The notes under the pieces: generated by a model
Database searches by the model: none
The model's input: the letters and a program-made list of their open reading frames with translations, nothing else
Told to the model about the DNA's origin: nothing
Origin: Antedon mediterranea
Lineage: Eukaryota > Echinodermata > Crinoidea > Comatulida > Antedonidae
NCBI RefSeq assembly: GCF_964355755.1
Contig: NC_092670.1
Location: 25,655,795-25,719,794, forward strand
DNA length: 64,000 nt
Direction: 5' to 3'
Made by a program: the position numbers and the translations under genes
Shown: positions 11,966 to 24,010 of the stretch, in pieces
Layout: each line of letters opens with the position of its first letter
Numbering within the stretch: position 1 is the stretch's first letter

Positions 11966-14900
11966 ATGGCAGGAACAACCCCGCTGGTGCCCATCATTAA
12001 TCTTGCCAACAGCATCATTGGCGTGGGTGTACTCGCAATGCCATGGTGTTTTAATAAGGTACTGGAATCCTTTAAAGATGTCTTGTCCCCCTAAAATTTA
12101 AATAGCCATCATTTTGAAGTTTCAATCAAGTTATTCACTTTAAAAAAAATTCATTTCAGAAAGAAACGAACAAACATAATGATTTCACTTATTAAAAAAA
12201 ACAAAATAAACCAATAATTTGTACAAAAAACTCAGATTGTAATTACAGACAATTTCTATTTTTTCCTTTAAATTACAGTTTATTTCAAGTAAATAATTTT
12301 TTTAAATTTAAATAAATGTGGGTTTTTACAGATCACATTCCTACTAATGCCAACTTTTTTTTAAACTATGATTTCTTTTTTCTGAAATTGAATTCTAAAT
12401 TTATTATTAAATTAAAACATTCCTCAATTTGATCTTGAAGGAAGTTCAATGAGATGACACTCATTTTCTATCTCTTTATTTTAGTATAAGTGGAATATCT
12501 ATTTTTTTAAATGTCAGATTACATACATTATGTTACCAAACTTGTTTGTAAAGGTTTAGTTATTCTGTACAATGACAGGAAATTTAATTCAATTTAAATG
12601 TTTTACTTTCTTTCAGTGTGGTTTCATTTTAGCATGTTGTTTATTATTATTTTCTGCCTTTCTTACCTACACAAGTTGTATGCTGTTACTACGGGCAGCC
12701 AAAGCAACCAAACGTACATCGTACGAAAACCTAGGTAAATGTTGTACACTTTCTTAAACACAAAAAGTTTAAATTAAAATTACCATTCAAAATTCAGTAT
12801 ACAGTAATGATAAATTTCTTTTTTATGAAACTGTCTTGCTATCTAACTAATTATGATGGCGTGTTTCTCTGTTTGTTGTCTGTTGGTACTTCCTTGTCAG
12901 GTTCAATGCCACATTTAAAAATAACAAATGAATGAATAAAACATATGTTTGAAAAATAAATTTAAAGAAATATTTACTGTAATTAAAACTTTTTAGTTTT
13001 ATTTATTTTCTTCAGCCTATCATGTATTAGGTGCCACAGGCAAGATGGCTGTAGAGCTATGGTAAGAATATTATTAGTTGTTGTTTGTCTAATTTCTTGT
13101 ATATTGTCTTTGGTATTGACACATTTTTGTCACATTTTATTAGTTATGTCAGTAATATGTCAATGATCAATAATATATGCTTAAAGGTTTATGAAAAAAT
13201 GTCCTGTAATATTGTGTTACATATATACAGTATGTACAGTGTGTGGGATTTGAATTAATATGTTTAAAATTATAATTAAAATTAATTAAACTGTATGAAA
13301 TATTATGTGGTTTCAGTAAATGTAGAACTTTTTTGATACTGCACTGAAACATTCTGTTTGGTCACAGTATTCAGAATAAGTTTATGTTTTGGTTATTGAA
13401 CAAATAGATCTGTTTTCAATAATACAATATAAACTAATAATGTATTTAATCTTAGTATCATTGGCCTGTAAATTAATAATGTATTTAATCTCTTTTTAGT
13501 ATCATTGGCCTGTAAATTAATAGTGTATTTAATCTCTTTTTAGTATCATTGGCTTGTAAATTAATAATGTATTTAATCTCTTTTTAGTATCATTGGCCTG
13601 TAAATTAATAATGTATTTAATCTCTTTTTAGTATCATTGGCCTGTAAATTAATAATGTATTTAATCTCTTTTTAGTATCATTGGCCTGTAAATTAATAAT
13701 GTATTTAATCTTTTTACAGTATCATTGGCCTGTTGTTTTGTTCCTGTGTGTCATTCTTCATAATAATTGGTGATTTGGGACCAGCAATCATTTCAAAATG
13801 GCTCTCATTAGAAGTATGTTAATCATTAATTAAATATTATCTATTTTGATTACAGACAGGTACTATATGAAACAGGTGCGTCCAAAAAAAGTACGATAGT
13901 ATGATAATTACGACAATTTCAAAACCAACTATAAATCTGTTTTGTCAAAAATTGTCTTTCATTATTTACTGACAATTTAAATGTAGAAATGAGTAACACT
14001 TTTAGAGAAAAAGGAGTTATCGAATTGTACTAATTGACTGTTATTATACAAATTGTTATTATATACATAACAAGGATTTTTAGTTTTTCCATCATCATGA
14101 GGCTAGTTTATTTAATAAGCCTATATTTACTTTCTATTTCACTGCTAGTCTCTAGTTTCAAAAGGCACTTAGCAAAATGGCTACTGACTTTCTGCATAGT
14201 AGTTATGTAAGCATTTTTATTTTCTAGATATGAATTATTGCTTTGATTATTTGTTTAGAATACACCAAAATTGAGGGCGTCGCTACAAATGTTTTTAGCA
14301 GTAACTGTTGTGTTTCCGCTGGGATTAAAGCGTAGTGTAGAGAGTCTTGCAGCAGTTAGTGGCCTCTCTATGATATTTTATATTTGCTTTACAGCCGATG
14401 TAAGTAGTGTGTTCCACTTTTACTTATCTATATATCATTTTAGCTAAAAAGTGTTATCATTACCTACAGTATACCCTAAAAATATACCATATTTATTTTA
14501 TAATATGTATATGAGAGAGTTTTCTCAGATAAGGACTATAAACTGTACACATCTGGCTTATTTGTACTTAAAAGAACCTAGTACATCTTTTGAGGCGAGT
14601 ATGGGGTACTAGTACACAATGTCGCACAGCTACTGTTACACTAACCTTCAGACGACAATGGGTTGCCTGCTATTGCGACTCCTGGGCCAAATGAATAAAA
14701 TAAATGTAAATATGTTAACACGCAGAAGCTTATGCTTTAGTATACGTTAAGTAAGTCTACATTTGTTATCAATGATTAATATTTTTAAATACTTATATTA
14801 TATTATTATAACTTCAGCGGTGTACTATTTTCTTTGTTTCAGATGTTTTTTAATAGTTTGTATGACTTATCAATAGGAACATGGACGCATGAAAGTAAAT

Positions 14901-17900
14901 TGTGGGACACAAAAGGAGGTTTTATTTGTATCACTATTACGACAATAGCATTTAGCTGTCAGACGTAAGTACTGTATGTTACTGTATTACTGCATTTGGA
15001 TTGGGTGAATTATACTTGTTTGCGAGTTTGAGAAAGCATTGTATCGTCCCCAATAGTTGATTTTATCACCCTTGATTAGTTTGACCGTGCCTCTATGTAA
15101 AACTACAGTAATACAATTAATTACTCTCAGTTATTGGAACAACCATAATATCTACCAGTTGGAACAACCATAATAAATACCAGTTGTAACAACCATAATA
15201 TCTCCCAGTTGTAACAACCATAATATCTCCCAGTTGTAACAACCATAATATCTCCCAGTTGTAACAACCATAATATCTCCCAGTTGATATTATGGTTGTA
15301 ACAACCATAATATCTCCCAGTTGTAACAACCATAATATCTCCCAGTTGTAACAACCATAATATCTCCCAGTTGATATTATGGTTGTTACAACTAGGAGAT
15401 ATTCCAGTCGTTACATCTAGGAGATATTACAATTGTTCCAACCATAATATCTCCCAGTTGTAACAACCATAATATCTCCTAGATGTAACGACCGTAATAT
15501 TAGGGAGGTTTCGCAACTTTACGAATACGATCCCCATTTCATATTCGTAAAGCATTTCGTGTGACGAATATCATCAGTCATATTCGTAACTACAAAACGA
15601 GTATAGTTTTTGGTCTATTTTGCATTTTAATCATAAATTATTTATGATTATAATATAATTATAGATTTATTGAAAGTAATTTACTAAAGTAATTTACTAA
15701 AATGCCAGGTAAATTTTGATAATTAACAGTTTTTAAAGTCCTCACTCGCTTTGATGTTACGCCAGGCCTAGACAGTCAAGTAAAATGTACATGCACTTCG
15801 TTCAAATTTACCGCAGTCATAATATTTGGACGGCGCCCTCAATATTCTTTGCCATGCGAAACAGATTTTTACTGGCTTAAGAAAACGAATACGTGTATAT
15901 GTTTTAGTATTTTAGCATTGAAAAACCTCCCTATTTTTTTTTTGAATAACCATAATATCTCCCAGATTGAACGATTGTAATATCTCCCAGTTGGAATGAC
16001 TACAAGATCTAACGAGCTGAAATGAATATACTCCTTTGCGAAATGTGACTTTTAAATTGATGCTAAACAATGTTATTTACTTTGAAATTTCTTTTTCCGC
16101 CAGAGTGCTTTTTACAATTTACGAATCAATGGCAGATAGAACAATAAAAAAAATGCAAGAAGTTGTTAAGAACTCAGTTACATTAGTTACTACAATGTAC
16201 TTTGTTGTAAGTTTGTGTATTTTATAAACTTTATTGAAATATAATTTAAAAATTAGTTTCCATATCAGTTCTATGTTATGAACATTTATTTGATTTCTTC
16301 ATCATTCACATTTCAATTTGTTGATAAAAATTGTTTTTATTTTTTAGGTTGGTTTATGTGGTTATGTAACATACTACAAACAAGGAATTAAGGGAGACGT
16401 GTTACTCAATTTTAAGCCGTCCTTGCTGTCCGACATTTTCCAGATGGGTTTCACTTTCTCAGTTGCTCTTAGTTTTCCATTGGTCATATTTCCTTGTAGG
16501 AGTAGTCTATATTCAATGTTTTATTCACAAAGTATGGTAAGAATTGTATTATAAAGTTATTTTAGCTCTAAAAAGAACTTCTATTTGCTGTCAGCCACCA
16601 CCTTATCTTGGCCAAAATAATAGACGATAGATTTCTTTATGTGATAGTGATTTGGTGTAATGGGTATTGAAGCATGTGATTTTTTCAAGATCTATCAGTC
16701 CCTTGCATACACAATGTACATATACGTGATAAAGATACACTAGATCTACTATTTGAAAAGAGATGGGGATCGTCTTCCAATGTATGCACTTCATTGTAGC
16801 TGTTATGAGAGGGCAGAACTGAGGGCGATTACTAATATTTTTTTTAATGAAGCTTATTCATTTTTTATTTATTTATATCTCTGCAGTCACACAGTATAGA
16901 GAACCCTGGTGGTAGCGGAGGAAGTGTATACATTCCACCCGGCAAATTCAATACGATAACAATGTCGATTATTGCACTTACTCTTACGCTGGGAATCTTA
17001 GTTAAAAATGGTAACTATTCAAAGTCGTTGGTTAACGCTTATAGCATAGATATCGTAGGTCGTCGTAAAAGTTTACATATTTATTTACCATTTCTTTTTA
17101 GTTGAAACGGTACTTGCATTGACTGGTGCTACTCTTGGTAGTTTTATCTGTTTTATTCTGCCAGCTATCATATACATCAAGACACATGGAGTAGCTAATA
17201 AAGGAACAGCAAAGGTAAGCATTTTTCTGCAGTTACTGCAGTATAACGATTATTAGTGACCAGAACATGTAGAGTCTGTGTGGTTAGTATAATCTGTGAC
17301 TAAATGAAACCTAGAGTTATAAAAAAAAGAATTTGCCCTATCTTTAATTGTAGCTAACTAGAGGGTTCGCTCGCGCACCATCTAGTGGGTGTAACCGTAT
17401 GCTTCTCGGAAATATGACCAACGCCTCTGGAAACTTAGGCCAGGGTCCTATGCATGTGACTGATGAGTTCTGCATGTTTATTTGTGATGTTTTATGAGGG
17501 GTCCTTTAACTTACGAAAAAATATCGTTGTCCAGGAAATATAGCAAATTTGATTATGTGGTAGGGCAAAGTTATAAGGTATTCGTTGGTATTCTATGTGG
17601 GACTGTTGTGAAATCCAATTAATGAAGTAGTAAGAATGTTAAATGACATGTAGCTCAGAGAAATAACAACTTTCATACTTATATACAGTTTATAACATTA
17701 AAGTTTAAAATAATTTATAATATAAACATTAAAGGTGTGTCGCACCTCATCCTGATACCAGGCCTCCTATTAGGTAATTAATAAATAACAAAAATAATTA
17801 GTTCAATCACTAAAATCAATTAGCACGTAAAGTAAAAGCCAGTCATTTCAGCCTTGTCCTGCCACTCCCTATTTCATATAGAATTAATATCAATGAGTTA

Positions 17901-20900
17901 TTCATTGTGCCGTGTATTCGTATTCGTATACTACCGAGGATTAAAAATATTGAATGTCGCCACCAGCGGCCATTTTGCAGGAAGCCAGTTGTAAAACTTG
18001 AGTATGTGAATATAACCCTGTGATATCCATAAATTTCGATTGGAAACTCTAGATTTTTTCGTTGTAAAAGACAAACGGAACAATATCGTAATAGTGAAAA
18101 CTAATGTTATCAAATCTACGTTTCTGAGATAGATGAGGTAGAAATCCAAGGCGGAGACCTTTCCCAAAGTAAGCATAATTTATATATAGATAATTTCATT
18201 GTATTTATCTGAACTAACTGAGATTTTAAAGAAATTGTTTCCACCTAGTACACTACAGTATATATACTCTAGTACAGATCTGAATAAAAAGATGTTCTAC
18301 CACAAAATAAATAATTTAAATTACTTGTTGCCTGTATATAAATAACACATAAAAATAAATTGTTTTTTTGCAGTTTATTCTCGTAATGGGGCTTTCATTA
18401 ACTGTGATTGGCTTGTATCATAATTTACAAGCGACACCAAATGATGACACAGCGATTCTTGAACCAAATTTTGAAAACCCGCAACCGCAACACTTTAAAG
18501 AACCTGTTAAGTTTGAAGTTATAGATCCTGGAATAAAATTGCCGGAAGATAAGATAAAAGGTACAATCATATTATGACAATTCTCTGTAAGCTGGTTTTC
18601 CTCAGAAATTATAAAAAGCTCTACTTCCTACTGTTTAAGTTAAATTCTGACAAGAAGGTATTCATATTCATATTCATTTATTATCCAGAAAAATAAAACA
18701 AAAAAATACAAAAAGCATAAATTACATAGAACAACAACAAGCAGAGAAAAAAACACAGAACACTATCCTGGGCTAGCAACCATTCTGGGCATGTCTATGG
18801 ATGACTTATTTATGGGAGAGTTGAATGTTGTTTTACTATCAATATCATGCACCAATTAAAGGCCATTTGATTTATTTTTACTAGAAGATGTGCATAAGGA
18901 ACCACCTAACCCGCACCCACCAATTGATGTACCTGTTAAACAAAATGAAAAACCAATTGAAAATGTAAGGAAGTTTAGTATTTATTTAAACCTCACTCTT
19001 TCAAATGCATGTGAATGCATCTGTAGAGCATCACATTTTAATAAAGCTAATTAAATATTTTTATTTTTCAGATAAATCCAAAAGATCAACCAGTAGTTGA
19101 TAGTAAGTTGGAACATATTTGTTTAGTACACAGTATTATGACAACCCTTATGGAAAGGACTCTACAAAATTGCTCAAAATGTAGTACTTTATTTATCATT
19201 TTCTTGTTCATACTTTGTAGATCAAAAGAAGGAGGAACAAGTTGTTAACAAAGATGAGAACAAAATCAAGGTATGCGACTTTTTTTTATAAGATTAACCA
19301 ACAAGCCGATATATCACCATTATGAGTCAGTAACTTAAACCCTCAGGCTACAGTAAGTTTTAATTCAGGCCCGAATTGCTCAGTAAAATGTAACAAGATG
19401 GTTTTATGTCCAAAATGATGGTACATTTGGTTCCTTAATAATTATAAATAATATAATAAAAATGTATTTTGAATACAAAAAAAGAAAATAAACCAATTAT
19501 TCTTTGTTTCTTACACTAAGGACTCGCAAGAGAAAGAGGAAGACATGGCAGAAAATGTTATAGAGCAACTCAAGGTACAGTATTTGTGGTTGTTATTTAT
19601 GTTGACTCCCCTTGTAGATAATAGGGAGCTTTCAATTTACATATTGTGTTGTTGGTTTTCCCTTGAACCTAAAATTCCAAGTGTAGAAGAACATAGTCAG
19701 TATTCAAGCATTTCTTTTTATTTGTATTTAATGTAGGAGAAGCAAGTAGAACAAGAAAAAAAGATTGAGGCTCAAGCTGAAGAGATAGAGCTACTAAAAA
19801 AGCAGCATGACGAAGAGGAATTAGAAAGAAAAGAAAAAGAAAAGCAGGAGATTTTAGAAAAAGAAGAAAGAGAAAGAAAAGAACTGGAGGAAAAACGTCA
19901 GAAAGAACATGAAGAGGCGGTAAAAGAAGTGAAAGAAAAGGAAGATGCGGCCATCATTGAAAAAGCTAAAGAAGTGATTGAACAGGCTGCAGTATTAAAG
20001 GCTGTTCTTCCTCAAGTTGGAGATCAACAGCTTGGAATAGGTGCTCAGCAAGACAATCCTGCCTTTGGAGGACTTCCTCAACAACCTGTTCAACCTATAG
20101 CACCTTTAGATCAATTACAAGGTGCCAATGCAGTAGCACAAGGTTTACTACCACTAGATCAGGGAGTTCAGCCTGTGGGTGTTGGTGATACAGGTGGCCA
20201 AGGAATGCAAGTAGGCTTAGGTGGACCAGTGGGCCATGGGATTCAACCAGGAGGTGCTGGTTTAGGTGGGCCAATGGACCTGGGGGTTCAACCAGGTGTT
20301 GGTTTAGGTGGGGCAATGGACCCGGGCGTCCAACCAGGAGTTGTTGGCTTAGGTGTTCACGGAGGTAATCAAGGAGGTTTAGGGATTCAAAATGTTCCGC
20401 TTGGTGGAATTGATGGACCATTCAACCAAGGAATTCAGGTTGATGGTTTAAATCAAGGGGTTGGCCAAGGACAGCAACCTATTGGAATCGGCCAACCTGT
20501 TGCTGGTGTTCAAGCTGGTGGCGTAGGAAGACAAGTTGAGCAAGTAGGTGCCATCCAACCTGATGGTCTAGGTAATGAAGGATTTCAACAACTTGATGTT
20601 CAACCAAAAATGGTTCTTCAAGAAGGAGATCCAGCACCTCAACTAGGTAACATTCAAGTAGGACTTGGTGCTCAACCAGATGCACAATTTCAGAATATTC
20701 CACACCTAAATCCAAATTTACATGAAATGGCAATTGATGATCAACACAATTTGAAAGTTCCAGAGGTAAATGCAAATTTGCAAAAGGTTCGTGATCAACC
20801 AAATTTGAAATTTCAAAAGGATCCCGGTTTAGATCCTCGGGCAAACATAGCAGAATTCCAAGGTGCGGCAGTTAATGCTGATGAAAAATTATTTGATCAA

Positions 20901-21293
20901 CAGGAACACAAAGATACTGGTTTAGATAATGTAAAGGAACGACAAGAAAGAGACGTGAAAAATCTAGAAAGTCATGTCAAGATCGAAAATGATGTAAAAA
21001 AAAATTCTGCTAAAAAAATGCAAAAGGTAGAATCAAAGTCAAAAGATGGAATTATTGAACAGAACCAAAAATCGACTCTAACTTTTGAAAAGAAAGGAAA
21101 AGCTGCTGCAGAATATCTGCAACTTGAACTTGCAAATGACCAAAGGAATAAAAATGAAAATGCTGGTGAACCAGATATAAAAGAGAATGATGTTGTGCTA
21201 GAGAAGGCAGTAGAGGACAATAATGCAAATGCCAAAAATGTTAAAGATATAGCTGAAGATGGAGTTGAACAGAAAAAGAAGATAGAAATGTGA
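11966..21293 (+). CDS. SLC38A10: SLC38A10-like sodium-coupled amino-acid transporter
   Basis: Sixteen exons join in frame to 1033 aa: 11966-12058, 12617-12734, 13016-13061, 13720-13813, 14259-14399, 14843-14964, 16104-16206, 16348-16536, 16887-17010, 17102-17214, 18374-18560, 18885-18964, 19072-19102, 19221-19270, 19521-19574, 19737-21293. The start ATG (CCACCATGG) has a good context. The N-terminal roughly 400 residues form the transporter core: [18 protein letters not shown] (first helix), [27 protein letters not shown], VEKNGx-like [17 protein letters not shown]; the last helix is at about 382-403. This matches SLC38A10, which has an unusually long cytosolic tail (human about 1119 aa). Here the tail has a charged coiled-coil-like part (about 516-590), a G/Q/P/V low-complexity part (about 600-790) and a K/E/N-rich end. 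SLC38A10 moves glutamine, alanine and related amino acids and has been linked to ER/Golgi. Intron 3 ends in a remarkable 44-bp array (separate entry). AATAAA at 22486 may be its poly(A) signal. Confidence 0.92.
13453..13735 (+). repeat. 44-bp tandem array of splice-acceptor copies before SLC38A10 exon 4
   Basis: The acceptor AG of exon 4 ends at 13719. Six upstream copies end at 13455, 13499, 13543, 13587, 13631 and 13675, an exact 44-bp spacing. Each unit carries a pyrimidine run, TAG, the first 14 nt of exon 4 (TATCATTGGCCTGT) and then AAATTAATAATGTATTTAAT. With the two nucleotides carried over from exon 3, each copy would read C-I-I-G-L-stop. The genuine acceptor differs by ending in CAG and by continuing into coding sequence. 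The array is best explained by tandem duplication across the intron-exon border. Confidence 0.95.
15127..15495. repeat. 25-bp tandem repeat with inverted units, SLC38A10 intron 6
   Basis: Units of the type CCATAATATCTCCCAGTTGT repeat about every 25 bp. At 15284-15300, 15373-15395 and 15405-15440 the orientation flips (GATATTATGGTTGTAACA), so single strands can fold on themselves. A smaller patch recurs at 15946-16010. The open frames seen on the minus strand here are repeat artefacts. Confidence 0.9.
15498..15940. repeat. Dispersed repeat, TTTCGCAACTTTACGAATAC family
   Basis: GGTTTCGCAACTTTACGAA, CATATTCGTAA, AACTACAAAACGAGTATAGT and TTTTTGG recur in the same order at 46318-46520 with divergence. 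The right side (AACGAATACG, near 15890) resembles the inverse of the left, suggesting terminal inverted ends. It is inserted inside the 25-bp repeat of intron 6, because that repeat resumes at 15946. Confidence 0.6.
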
Positions 21294-24010
21294 TCGTAGA
21301 GTTCTTTTTCTGGTCAATTTACACCAGTCGTGTATTTGTGAATGGGTTGCAGAATTTGTTTTGGATAACAAATTTGGAACCAACTAATTTTGTGAGTTTT
21401 GCAAATTGTGCAGTCGAATGTTCTCATTGTTCAAGCACCCTGTACCAAATGTTTTATCAAACTATTTTTTTTAATATATAAAGACACTTGGAATCTGATC
21501 GTAAGCAAGTGAACATATACTATTTTATAAACCTATATGTAACCAAATTATAAATATTTAATTTTATAATAATAAGCTTTAAAAAGTTCAAATACTCGGC
21601 ACACATTTTCGTATTAAATCATTCATGAAACTTTTCATTATTATCACTAGTTTGAAATCACATGTAAATAATTGATTCACGTTGTTGCCTCAATTATGAT
21701 TGTTTTACATAATTCCATTAATATTATGTCACTCAAAGCAAAGACATATTTTGACAATTAGAATTTACGGTGTCCACACAGCCGTTCGAAGTCATTATAT
21801 TATTGATTAATTATCAGATTGTTCAATTCTGCGGAAATAATAGTGCTATGAATTCGACCGTGTATAAACATGATATGTATATACAGTAATTTTTTTTAGG
21901 TAACACTTCAGACGATGTTTTGCGTAAACAAAGACATTTAAGTGTTAATATAGTATAATATTTAATGTTTTCATTTAATTTTGTTAAATATAAATTAAGA
22001 ACGGTAATATTTTGAATACATGTGTAAATATAAAAGCAAACCAATGCATCATTGTTTCCGTAAAAAAAAACATTGTAGCCTAATGTTATCAAATTTATAT
22101 AGCGCTTTTAACAATAAATATTGTTCCAAAGCGCTGAAAAGAAACATGGGAGAAAAACAGATTGAATTACAAAGAAAAAAAAAATATTGGTTTTTAACAG
22201 GGTTGTGAAAACATCGATAGATTGTGCATTTCGAATTGAATTAGGAAAGTTTATCATAACAAATGAATTTGTCAATTTTTTTATAATTACGAGGATCAAG
22301 CTCTTTATTTTTTCGGACTAAATAATTGCAATATATATTTTGTTATTTCATGCTTATGCTCTGTAGATTATTTTGTAATGGTTTATAACAGTTAGTTTTG
22401 GTCTTACATTAATACAGACAAATAATCTAATATTTGAATTGATGAACACTTTTAAATTGCATTGTTTTTATGACAATTATTCAAAAATAAACGCAAAAGG
22501 ACTAGACTTATTATTTTATAGCATTGAATTTCTTCTATTTCAGTTATACTGTACACATTTACTCTATGTTTATGGCATTGAATTTCTGTGATAACATCAA
22601 GATGAGGTGGTGTACAAATACATCAAGTATAAAAAGATAGATTATAATTCTTGGAACATCAAAACGAGGACAGTCCTCAAATTAAACTAGTTAGTAGACT
22701 ATACAATGACGATACAAGATGGATCATTATGATCTTTACCGTTTAAGTTTTAACGTTAAGAAGTCAAATTCACCTCACGACTTCATGGAATACCTAAAAT
22801 AGATCACTACCCTAGTTAGATAAATTGTGTGACCTTCGACTCGAAGCTTTATTGTTGAAATCGAAATGTGTAATCTTTTTATCCAATAATATAACAAACC
22901 TGTATTATTCTAACTTCTCACAAAATAGGAACCTCGGCCTCCGCAGAATAACAATATGTAAATAGGTTCAGTACTTTTAAGATACACAATTAAAAATGTC
23001 AAGATTACTACTTGAGTCACACACAGTTCAAACATACCAATTATTCCCAAATGGTCCATTAATTTCAATTTATTTCCACAATATAACAACATATTATACT
23101 ATTCCAATTATTATTATACAATAACATGTTACTAAATGGTTAGTTACTACTGTATAGATCAACTTGCATATGAATACAACAAAAAAAGGGGAGAGTCATG
23201 ATAAGTCACAAAGTTCAACCCACTCCAAAATATATAACATTAAATGTGAAAGAAAAAACAATTATTTAATACATAAACTAAAAAAAAGAAACAAAGCTAC
23301 AATTTCTATTCACTTTATCCGGTCTTATGAAATACAGTATATATTTAACGTTTATCATATCTAGATAGTATAATAGGTCTTGTAGTTATAATCTCATTTA
23401 GAAGGTGTGGCATTTATAAAAATAATAAATTCCAAATGTGTTGTGACAATTTTGGGTAGGGTACAGTATTTCCACAAACATACACATGTATTTTAAAAAT
23501 ATTCAGATTGAATAAAATAAAATATGATACAGGATGACTTGGAAACAGTATTAATTTACACTGGCCAACTTGAGACACACTCGACCCATGATGGTAATAA
23601 ATGGCTCAAAATAGTAGAACGCACTATGTCTAACGACAATGAAGCGTAATGGCAATGAATGCAATTCATAAAAATAATTGTAATTTTCATTTTTTTTTTA
23701 TTAGTCTTCAAACATCTTCATTTCTTTTATTCAACCATTAAAAGATATCTGTGCCATTCAGTGTTCAACATGGTGCAGTATTAGGCCTATCTGCTACTTG
23801 TTGTTTCCTGTACAATCAGTAGTCAGACAACTGTGCTCAAGAATTGATTCACCGAGATGACTTTAAGAGTGCTCAGTCTTCCAGCCATATGAAATATAAT
23901 TTTACTCTTACTATCCCCATCTCAATTCCTCTTGTGCTTCCCGGATTGATTACTTCTTTTTGTAATTGCAATCAACATCTGTAACCAGATCCAACATTAT
24001 CATTATTGCA
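21294..24010. other. Convergent 3' UTR region of SLC38A10 and BLOC1S1
   Basis: The stretch separates two convergent genes. AATAAA at 22486-22491 (+) could end the SLC38A10-like transcript. For the minus-strand BLOC1S1-like gene, TTTATT (AATAAA on minus) occurs near 23697 and 23727. No further exon, RNA gene or transposon was recognised. Confidence 0.45.

Noticed and set aside
15117-15354. Two minus-strand frames with repeated YYGCYN/WLLQL text
   Set aside because: Products of the 25-bp tandem repeat inside an intron of the SLC38A10-like gene.
20095-20844. Antisense open frames of 108 and 121 codons
   Set aside because: Shadows of the Q/G/P-rich last exon of the SLC38A10-like gene on the other strand.
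21823-22299. Several 60-90 codon frames in the SLC38A10 3' region
   Set aside because: A+T-rich chance frames overlapping on both strands without protein similarity or splice signals.
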